DNA from: JAIPEI01 sp964443135 | GTDB taxonomy: Bacteria; Desulfobacterota; DSM-4660; Desulfatiglandales; HGW-15 | Direction of reading: 5' to 3' | Assembly (NCBI GenBank): GCA_964443135.1 | Contig: CAYUBQ010000066.1 | Span: forward strand, 1-23,228 | Length of the DNA stretch: 23,228 nucleotides | Part shown: one piece after another, positions 8,260-13,574 of the stretch | Numbering within the stretch: position 1 is the stretch's first letter | Layout of the letters: each line of letters begins with the position of its first letter | Program-made: the position numbers and the translations under genes | Notes under the pieces: generated by a model | What the model was told of the DNA's origin: nothing | Seen by the model: the letters and a program-made list of their open reading frames with translations, nothing else | Databases searched by the model: none

Positions 8260-8931
8260 CTACTCGTTGTAGAGCACGAAATCGGGATAATGCCTCTTGG
8301 CGCAGTCCGGGCATATGCCGTGACTGAAATCCGCATCGGGGTGTTTCCGGACGAACGCTTCGATCTCGAGCCAGTACCCCGTGTCGTTTCTGATGCTCTT
8401 GCAGTGGGAACAGATGGGAATGATCCCTTTCAGGAGCTGGATCTCATCGATTTTCTTCTTCAGCTCATCAGCCTGTGTCGCCAGAGCGAAGTGAGACTCG
8501 ATGACGTTTCGAAAGCTTCGAATCAGTTGATCGATCTCTTCCGAGTACTCATTCGACTTGTTGTCATGGACACAGATCGTTCCAAACACCTCCCCGTCCG
8601 GAAGCAGAAGGGGATACCCCATGTAGGAGACCAGCGAGTGATGAATCTCCGGAGCGTTGGCCCAGCGTTGGGATCTCCTGGCATCCGCAACGCGAACCCG
8701 GTCTCTCCTTTGAATCACCTCTTCGCAATAGTGGGTCGCCAGCTCCACCTTCATGCCCTCGTAAAACGGGTTGCCTTGGTTTCGGCTGACCTTGAACGCC
8801 TCGATATAGGGCAAGTCCAGGCGAGTGACGGCTGCCGATGTGACATTCGCCAACTTGCGCAGAAGATCAACCATGCTCTGCCATTCGCTGAAATCGATGA
8901 TCCCCAGGGGATCCACTTCCTCGAGTCTCAT
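8260..8931 (-). CDS. GAF-domain protein with C-terminal CxxC...CxxC tail
   Basis: Predicted 223-aa soluble protein. Residues about 15-160 look like a GAF domain: a helix (EWQSMVDLLRKLANVTSAAVTRLD), a central HYCEEVIQ segment, and LVSYMGYPLLLPDGEVFGTICVHD, typical of GAF sensors of the FhlA/light-regulated kinase group. A helical linker (EELKKKIDEIQLLKG-like) leads to a tail with ICSHCKSIR, GYW, an acidic helix and FSHGICPDCAKRHYPDF. Two CxxC pairs suggest a zinc or Fe-S site. Very similar tails occur at the ends of many bacterial PAS/GAF and receiver proteins; their role is not established as far as I know. I chose the ATG at 8931 (or GTG 8937, GGAG 4 nt before it), because the frame further upstream runs into a repeat element. 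The hybrid kinase starts 24 bp downstream, so this may supply extra sensory input to it. Confidence 0.85.
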   Translation of the reverse strand: MRLEEVDPLGIIDFSEWQSMVDLLRKLANVTSAAVTRLDLPYIEAFKVSRNQGNPFYEGMKVELATHYCEEVIQRRDRVRVADARRSQRWANAPEIHHSLVSYMGYPLLLPDGEVFGTICVHDNKSNEYSEEIDQLIRSFRNVIESHFALATQADELKKKIDEIQLLKGIIPICSHCKSIRNDTGYWLEIEAFVRKHPDADFSHGICPDCAKRHYPDFVLYNE

Positions 8932-9073
8932 ACTCACATCGCTCCGTTTCTTCGTTCGTGGTTGGACAAGGGTTCCGTTTCTGAAGCGTGCTGTGATTTC
9001 AGCAGCTCCCTCGCGCGGACGCCACCGTCCCCCCATCCCTGCAAGCCCCGTTCCTTGAAGCGATTCCCCTCTT

Positions 9074-9175
9074 TGACGCATTCGCAAAAACCGCTCACGC
9101 GCCGCTGGGCACGATGTAACCTGTTGAAATCCCAAAGGCAGATCTCAAGGCTTGGGGCTTCTTACGGCTCCATCC
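9074..9175 (+). repeat. MITE-like inverted-repeat element, copy B
   Basis: Same family and orientation as copies A and E. The left end begins TGACGCATTCGCAAAAACCG; the right end is GGGGCTTCTTACGGCTCCAT. The internal blocks CCGCTCACGCGCCGCTGGGC and AAAGGCAGATCTCAAGG are conserved. It lies upstream of the GAF gene and artificially extends that gene's open frame. Confidence 0.75.
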
Positions 9176-9288
9176 TCTTTCAGAACGCTCCGCTGCCTCG
9201 ACGGCCGGCTCGCAGATGGACATGGCTGTTCGAGGGCGGATTGGAGCGATTTCGATATCTCAGGGCCCGGGGGGGGGCGGTGCCGGAC

Positions 9289-9322
9289 TCGCGATCGACC
9301 CGAATTCGCGATCGACCCGAAT
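9289..9322. repeat. Perfect 17-bp tandem duplication
   Basis: The unit TCGCGATCGACCCGAAT occurs twice head-to-tail (9289-9305 and 9306-9322), immediately before repeat copy C. Each unit contains the palindromes TCGCGA and CGATCG. Only two copies are present. Confidence 0.85.
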
Positions 9323-9325
9323 TCA

Positions 9326-9420
9326 TGATGGAGCCGCAAAAAGCCCGGAGCTTCGAGATCTGCCCCTGAGATTCCACTGGATTACAGCGTGCACAGCGGC
9401 GGGTCTTCGCGAATCCCTCA
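9326..9420 (-). repeat. MITE-like inverted-repeat element, copy C (inverted)
   Basis: This is the reverse complement of the family. It begins TGATGGAGCCGCAAAAAGCC, contains GAGATCTGCCCC (the complement of the GGGGCAGATCTC block) and ends CGGGTCTTCGCGAATCCCTC plus A. It is slightly shorter and more diverged in the middle than copies A, B and E. With copy B it forms a large inverted pair around a spacer of about 150 bp. Confidence 0.65.
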
Positions 9421-9752
9421 ATTCAAATGATTGGTTCGATAGCAAGAAGTTAAGAAAAATCTATCAAAAACGGGCGAGCATTGCAATCAATTCATCGACC
9501 TGTTCGGTTCGGGATCCAGAAGCCGATGCGGTACCGCTCGAACAGCGCGAGCGCCGCATGGTTCAGCCGATCTTCCGTTTCCCTGAAGGTCAAGGGGGCG
9601 GTTTCGGGGGGGGGCGGACTGCACCGTCGCCCTCTGCAAAGAGGATCCCGTCCTGGGGAGGCCGCAGGTCCGAATCCGTCCCGGTGCGACTGTGTCTGCC
9701 AGTTGGCGTGAGCTCGGCTCCCAGGACCCGCGTCGACGAGGGCCGAGAAAAC

Positions 9753-9773
9753 GGGGGGGCGCTGCGCCCCCCC
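9753..9773 (-). terminator. Intrinsic terminator of the MucR-family gene
   Basis: A G7-CGC / GCG-C7 palindrome forms a very stable hairpin. On the minus strand it is followed at once by CGTTTTC (9752-9746), a short U-tract. It lies 27 nt after the regulator's stop codon at 9800, matching a Rho-independent terminator for that gene. Confidence 0.75.
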
Positions 9774-9799
9774 AGGCCTTCGGTCCGAATGGTGTCCTT

Positions 9800-10222
9800 C
9801 TAGCTCGCCTTCTGCTTCTTCCTGGCCTCGGCCAGTCTTTGGCCCAGGTTCTGCTCCTTGGCCACCTTGCGCCGCTTCGCGGACAGGGACTTGGCCGAGA
9901 GCGGCTGCCGGGCCTTGAATCCGTACTTGGCCCTGTACTCCTTGGGCGTGAGGCCGTGCTCTTTCAAGTGGCGCTTGGTGAGGATCTTGAATTTCTTCCC
10001 GCACTCCAGGCAAGTGACCGAGTTCTGCTTGATGGACTTCTTGGGATCCATTGCCGGAGCGGCTCCCTCTTCGGCCTCACCGCCTTCCTCGTCCGCTTTT
10101 ACCTTCTTCAGGGACTCATAGGTCTGATTGATCAGCTCATTGATCTCTTCTGCGCTGAGTTTGGATGCGGCGGCTTGGGCGGCAACGATCTCGGCCGCCA
10201 GTTCGTACAGTGATTTTGCCAT
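9800..10222 (-). CDS. MucR/Ros-family zinc-finger transcriptional regulator
   Basis: Predicted 140-aa protein. The N-terminal helical part (MAKSLYELAAEIVAAQAAAS) is typical of the MucR oligomerisation region. A flexible acidic linker (ADEEGGEAEEGAA) follows, then the prokaryotic zinc-finger domain VTCLECGKKFKILTKRHLKE with the ligand pattern CxxC...HxxxxH, followed by LTPKEYRAKYGF and a basic C-terminal tail. The family represses or silences AT-rich promoters, often exopolysaccharide, motility and envelope genes, and commonly represses itself. The ATG at 10222 has AAGGAG 7 nt upstream; an upstream in-frame extension is not supported. It appears monocistronic, with its own promoter and terminator. 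Its targets here are unknown; the glycosyltransferase fusion and the chemoreceptor are possible but unsupported candidates. Confidence 0.9.
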   Translation of the reverse strand: MAKSLYELAAEIVAAQAAASKLSAEEINELINQTYESLKKVKADEEGGEAEEGAAPAMDPKKSIKQNSVTCLECGKKFKILTKRHLKEHGLTPKEYRAKYGFKARQPLSAKSLSAKRRKVAKEQNLGQRLAEARKKQKAS

Positions 10223-10262
10223 GCTGAAACTCCTTTCATGAGATGTGTCATCTGATACTATG

Positions 10263-10290
10263 TAAATAGCGACACAATGATCGTTGTCAA
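10263..10290 (-). promoter_or_regulatory. Candidate sigma-70 promoter with overlapping palindromic operator
   Basis: On the minus strand a perfect -35 TTGACA (10290-10285) is followed after 16 nt by TATTTA (10268-10263), a moderate -10. Between and overlapping them is the near-perfect palindrome ACAATGATCGTTGT (10274-10287), with a single mismatched pair. The regulator start is about 40 nt downstream. The position suits an autoregulatory operator; binding is inferred. Confidence 0.5.
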
Positions 10291-10689
10291 GTGAAAAGTA
10301 TGCTGGTTCAGATCCTAATTCATGAGTACCGATATAACATGCTCGATTCAATAGACAAATATCCAACCCTTCCGACCTGCCTATGGAAGGATTGGATGCT
10401 CGTCGTGAACAAAACGAAAAACGCCGCCTCATAGGTCTTCTGGAACCGCTCGGTCTATCGTCCGGAGCGAAATGACCTCAACGAAGACAAAGAACGTGCT
10501 GATATTTCAAGCCCCGATCTCATCCAGAGAGCAAGGCCCATGGATGCGCTTCTCAACCTTCGTTTCCTTTGACGGCTGCGTCGCCCCTCATCAACTCCCG
10601 GCCTGCGGAGAGAGGAGCCTTTTCATGCGCGGCACAAGGAGAAGAGGCGAGTTGTTGTACCGTGCCTCCATGGACGGCTGTTCAACAGT

Positions 10690-10793
10690 CCGCTCGGCCG
10701 CCGCGGAAAGCGCGATAACCAATTGAAATCATAGTGGCAGATATCGAGGACCAGGAGGTTTTGCCTCGGGACTCGGGCTCGGAGCCGCCGGAA
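10690..10793 (+). repeat. Degenerate relative of the MITE-like element, copy D
   Basis: The core GATAACCAATTGAAATC followed by GGCAGATATCGAGGA matches the middle of copies A, B and E (TAACCTGTTGAAATC, GGCAGATCTCGAGGA), and a diverged GACTCGGGCTCGGAGCCGCC stands where the right end should be. The left terminal repeat is unrecognisable, so boundaries are approximate. Confidence 0.4.
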
Positions 10794-10867
10794 GAAAACG
10801 GCCCCAGGTCGTGGATCCGACCGGGAGCCATGCGTTTTTCGTCCTGTTTTTGCAGGTTCGGGTTCGT

Positions 10868-11230
10868 TTAATAAGAAGCCGTCGCCCCCAGGTTCTCCTG
10901 AAGCCAGCTGCGAACGTCGTCGGTGAGTCCCCAGACCCCCTTGTTGTGGTGAATCGACGCCAGGAACCGGTCTCTCACCGGATCGGGCAGCTCGATTTGG
11001 GCGAGCTCGTCCGCTCCTTCCGTGCTGCGACGGATGAACAGCACCTGGGGAGGGTCCTCCCAGCTGGTGATGACGAAATAGTGGGAGATGTCCTCCTTTC
11101 CCTTGATCATGCGTCCATGAGACCAGTTGTTGCCCCACTCCAGGTAGAGCACGATCGCCTCCTCGGGGGTCATGTCCCAGTCGATGTCGTCGACCAGGTC
11201 TCTGTCTTTCTTGATGTCTTGAAGATCCAT
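10868..11230 (-). CDS. Small acidic protein resembling the DVU0772 family
   Basis: Predicted 120-aa soluble protein with no signal peptide or membrane helix. Its visible features are MDLQDIKKDRDLVDDIDWDM, then TPEEAIVLYLEWGNNW, ISHYFVITSWEDPPQVLFIRR, and a C-terminal helix ending SWLQENLGATASY. The pattern agrees with my recollection of a hypothetical family found mainly in sulfate-reducing bacteria (DVU0772-like). That match is from memory and no function is known to me. GGAGGTGA lies 4 nt before the ATG at 11230, so the start is firm and an extended upstream frame is spurious. It appears to be a single-gene unit, flanked by decayed DNA downstream and a MITE-like copy upstream. Confidence 0.75.
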   Translation of the reverse strand: MDLQDIKKDRDLVDDIDWDMTPEEAIVLYLEWGNNWSHGRMIKGKEDISHYFVITSWEDPPQVLFIRRSTEGADELAQIELPDPVRDRFLASIHHNKGVWGLTDDVRSWLQENLGATASY

Positions 11231-11511
11231 CCTGTCACCTCCGGAGAACCGTTGTTTTTCCGTTTTGAACGCCCCGCCTTGAAGGCGGACCTGCACGTGG
11301 AACCCGCTTGGTATAGAGAGCCTGTTCATGGGTTTCGGTTTCGCAACCGCGGGCGTTTCGCCCGGTGAAAACGCTCCAGGGAGGCCCCTCCGCCCCCGCC
11401 TTTTGCCTTGATCGCTTCTCCCTCGTGTAGCATGATGGCCCCCGGCGGGGACCACGAGAACGGCTCCGGACGGGCGGCAGCCGGCACGGTTGGCCGTTGA
11501 TGGATCTTTTT

Positions 11512-11614
11512 TGACGCATTCGCAAAAACCCGCTCACGCGCCGCTGGGGACGATCTAACCTGTTGAAAATCCAGGGGCAGATCTCGAGGATTCGGGCTTT
11601 TTGCGACGCCATCA
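11512..11614 (+). repeat. MITE-like inverted-repeat element, copy E
   Basis: About 103 bp and the best-preserved copy. The left end is TGACGCATTCGCAAAAACCC and the right end CGGGCTTTTTGCGACGCCAT plus CA, so TTCGCAAAAACCCG faces CGGGCTTTTTGCGA as an imperfect inverted repeat. It stops about 20 bp before the small HTH gene's ribosome binding site once the assembly gap is collapsed, so it may have replaced or moved that gene's promoter. Confidence 0.75.
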
Positions 11615-11824
11615 TTTTTGCGGCACAAGGAGCGATCATGGCGAGAAAGCGCATATCGGACGAAACGATNNNNNNNNNNNNNNNNNNNNNNNNNNNNNNN
11701 NNNNNNNNNNNNNNNNNNNNNNNNNNNNNNNNNNNNNNNNNNNNNNNNNNNNNNNNNNNNNNNNNNNNNTTTTTGCGGCACAAGGAGCGATCATGGCGAG
11801 AAAGCGCATATCGGACGAAACGAT
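11615..11824. other. Scaffold gap (100 N) with identical 55-bp flanks
   Basis: Bases 11670-11769 are exactly 100 N. The 55 bp before the gap (11615-11669) are identical to the 55 bp after it (11770-11824). This is the signature of two contigs whose ends share one assembly k-mer and were joined by pairing information without merging. The true sequence probably reads straight from copy E into the HTH gene with a single copy of the 55 bp. Confidence 0.85.
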
Positions 11825-12083
11825 GAGGAAGGTGGCCGAGGACTGCAGGGCCGGCCTGTCCAAGAAGAAGGTGGCCGAGAAGCACGGGATCAGCGTGACG
11901 AGCGTGACGCGCATCGTCAAGGAGCAGGGGGGTGAAGGCCCGTCGGCCATGCCGGCCGTGGAAGCGTCCAAGCCTCCGGAGGTGAAGCAGAAGCTCTCGG
12001 AGATCGAGCGGCGGATCCGTGACCTCGAGGAAAAGATCCTCTACCTCGAGGCCAGAAAGCAGGGGAAGGGGACCCGGGTGTGA
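11793..12083 (+). CDS. Small HTH and coiled-coil protein coupled to pepT
   Basis: Predicted 96-aa protein. The N-terminus (RKRISDETMRKVAEDCRAGL, then SKKKVAEKHGISVTSVTRIV) is a helix-turn-helix of the kind seen at the start of transposase/resolvase-like and CENP-B-like DNA-binding domains. A Pro/Ala linker follows, then a charged coiled coil (KQKLSEIERRIRDLEEKILY). It is too short to be a transposase. AAGGAG lies 5 nt before the ATG. The stop codon overlaps the pepT start (GTGA), implying translational coupling. A truncated duplicate of its first codons lies left of the assembly gap and is an artefact. I infer a small dimeric DNA-binding protein; neither function nor targets can be assigned. 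Confidence 0.75.
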   Translation: MARKRISDETMRKVAEDCRAGLSKKKVAEKHGISVTSVTRIVKEQGGEGPSAMPAVEASKPPEVKQKLSEIERRIRDLEEKILYLEARKQGKGTRV

Positions 12084-13324
12084 AGGAGCTCGATTCCTTT
12101 CTCCTCCGGGAGGCCCGGGACCGGTTCCTCCGGTACGTGCGCCTGGACACCCGGTCGGATCCGGAGTCCGGAACCCATCCTTCCTCCGGGGGCCAGTGGG
12201 AGCTGGCCGGGCTGCTGGCCGAGGAGCTGCGCGACCTGGATCTCGAGGACGTGGAGGTGGACGCGGGCTGTTTCCTGTATGCCCGCCTGCCTGCCTCGAA
12301 GGGCGCGGGGGGCGGATCCCTCTGTTTCTGCGCTCATCTGGACACCTCGCCCTCAGAGCCGGGCGAGGGCGTAATCCCGGTCCGGCACGAGGACTACCGG
12401 GGCGACCCCGTACGTTTTCCGGACGACCCGGACCTGATCCTGACCCCGGAGCTTTCTCCGGAGCTCCGGGGCTGCAAGGGGCACACCCTCATCACCGCCT
12501 CCGGGCGAACCCTCCTGGGCGCGGACGACAAGGCCGGGATCGCCGAGATCATGGCGGCGCTTTCCGCCTTCCGATCCGTGGACCTTCCCCATCCGGAGCT
12601 CTGCATCGTGTTCACGCCGGACGAGGAGATCGGTCAGGGCACCGTGGGGATCGACATGGAGCGGCTGGCTCCGGTCGGCTACACCGTGGACGGGGGGGAC
12701 GTGGGGGTGATCGAGGAGGAGTGCTTCACGGCCCACGAGGCCCGGGTCCTCTTCACCGGCCGAAACGTGCACCCGGGCTACGCCAAGGATCGCATGATCA
12801 ACGCCGGGGCTGCGGCCGCGCGGTTCGCCGCCACCCTGCCGGAGCACGACACGCCCGAGCACGCCGCGGGTCGCGAGGGGTTCAGCCACCTCACGGGCCT
12901 GGACGGCTGCGAGAACGAGGCCGGCCTCACCTACATCCTCCGGGACTTCGACGCCGAGAACAACCGGAGGCGGATCGACCTGCTGAAGGACCTGGCCGAG
13001 CTGTTTCAGCAACGCTGCCCCGGGCTGGGCGTCCGGGTGGAGGTCCGCGAGCAGTACCGCAACATGAAGGAGGTGCTCGAGCGGCATCCCGAGGCGGTGG
13101 CCCGGGCGGAGCGGGCCGTGGAGGCCGCCGGGCTGCGTCCGGTGAAACGGGCCATCCGCGGCGGCACGGACGGGGCCAGGCTCTCCTTCATGGGGATGCC
13201 CTGCCCGAACCTCTTTTCTGGCGCCATGCTGCCCCACTCCAGGACCGAGTGGGTCTCCGAAACCGTCATGCAGAAGGCCGCCGAGACCATCGTCCGTCTC
13301 TGCGGCCTCTGTTGTTCCGGCTGA
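12080..13324 (+). CDS. pepT: Peptidase T-like tripeptidase (M20 family)
   Basis: Predicted 414-aa cytosolic zinc aminopeptidase that releases the N-terminal residue from tripeptides. The M20 dinuclear metal ligands are visible: His in CAHLDTSP, bridging Asp in LLGADDKAG, catalytic Glu and ligand Glu in FTPDEEIGQG, Asp in YTVDGGDVG, and a late His in MLPHSRTEW. The segments ARVLFTGRNVHPGYAKD and RGGTDGARLSFMGMPCPNLF are characteristic of peptidase T. The length matches the family (about 405-415 aa). The start is a GTG overlapping the stop of the preceding HTH gene, with a purine-rich AGGGGAAGGGGA upstream. Its 3' end converges on a truncated radical SAM gene on the other strand, sharing about 59 bp. 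Confidence 0.93.
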   Translation: MKELDSFLLREARDRFLRYVRLDTRSDPESGTHPSSGGQWELAGLLAEELRDLDLEDVEVDAGCFLYARLPASKGAGGGSLCFCAHLDTSPSEPGEGVIPVRHEDYRGDPVRFPDDPDLILTPELSPELRGCKGHTLITASGRTLLGADDKAGIAEIMAALSAFRSVDLPHPELCIVFTPDEEIGQGTVGIDMERLAPVGYTVDGGDVGVIEEECFTAHEARVLFTGRNVHPGYAKDRMINAGAAAARFAATLPEHDTPEHAAGREGFSHLTGLDGCENEAGLTYILRDFDAENNRRRIDLLKDLAELFQQRCPGLGVRVEVREQYRNMKEVLERHPEAVARAERAVEAAGLRPVKRAIRGGTDGARLSFMGMPCPNLFSGAMLPHSRTEWVSETVMQKAAETIVRLCGLCCSG

Positions 13325-13517
13325 GGGGCGGCTCCCCGTCCATGCGGATCGCCTCCAGGAGCGCCTTCTCGATCATGCGCTTCACGTCGTCCGGATCCAG
13401 GCGTTTGCGGGGGAAGGGGTTGGACACACGCATGCCGCACTGGGGGCATCGGGCGTTGCAGTGGTCCGTGAACTGGATGACGAGCTGTCCGGGCGTGCGG
13501 CCCTGAAGGAGGGGCAA
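13266..13517 (-). pseudogene. N-terminal remnant of a radical SAM gene
   Basis: The frame begins LLQGRTPGQLVIQFTDHCNA and contains RCPQCGM, giving the radical SAM 4Fe-4S motif CxxxCxxC (CNARCPQC). About 45 residues of typical N-terminal sequence follow (RKRLDPDDVKRMIEKA). After that the barrel is missing: the frame runs into the antisense of pepT and stops, leaving only about 83 residues of a protein normally several hundred long. The start shown is a TTG; the frame is open back to the stop of the upstream glycosyltransferase fusion, so it was probably the next gene of that operon. A fragment of this size cannot form an active enzyme. I infer that a deletion or rearrangement joined it to the pepT end. 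Confidence 0.7.
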
Positions 13518-13574
13518 GACCGTGTGGAAGAGGATCGAACCTTCACGGGCCTCCCTGTTTCCGATACGGCGCTT

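Larger units (their letters stand above)
8932..9799. other. 868-bp gene-poor region with repeats
   Basis: This stretch contains repeat copies B and C in opposite orientation, a 17-bp tandem duplication (9289-9322), two runs of nine G (9269-9277 and 9606-9614), an AT-rich patch (about 9418-9490) and the mucR-family terminator. On the minus strand about 9492-9600 an open frame ends in NHAALALFERYRIGFWIPN, which reads like a protein C-terminus. It has no start of its own and I cannot identify it; it may be gene debris. No intact gene is seen. Confidence 0.6.
10223..10867. other. 645-bp region: MucR-family promoter plus non-coding or decayed DNA
   Basis: The first 70 bp is the regulator's promoter/leader. 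About 10250-10440 is noticeably AT-richer than the surroundings. On the plus strand about 10345-10473 a short open frame ends in RREQNEKRRLIGLLEPLGLS; it has no start signal or recognised family and may be a gene remnant. About 10690-10793 is a degenerate relative of the MITE-like element. I see no intact gene. Confidence 0.5.

Noticed and set aside
8932..9135. N-terminal extension of the GAF protein by about 68 residues
   Set aside because: The extension is translated from spacer and from MITE-like copy B, while a suitable start with GGAG lies at 8937/8931.
6487..9369. Very long open frame (about 960 codons) on the plus strand
   Set aside because: It is antisense to the GAF and kinase genes, which have clear domains. 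Its translation is Val/Leu/Gly/Asp-rich without motifs, as expected when GC-rich codons are read backwards.
10345..10473. Short plus-strand frame ending RREQNEKRRLIGLLEPLGLS
   Set aside because: No start codon with a ribosome binding site, no family recognised, and it lies in repeat-containing DNA; kept only as possible debris.
11615..11824. Apparent 55-bp duplication giving two starts for the same small gene
   Set aside because: The copies flank a 100-N scaffold gap and are best explained by unmerged contig ends, not by a biological repeat.
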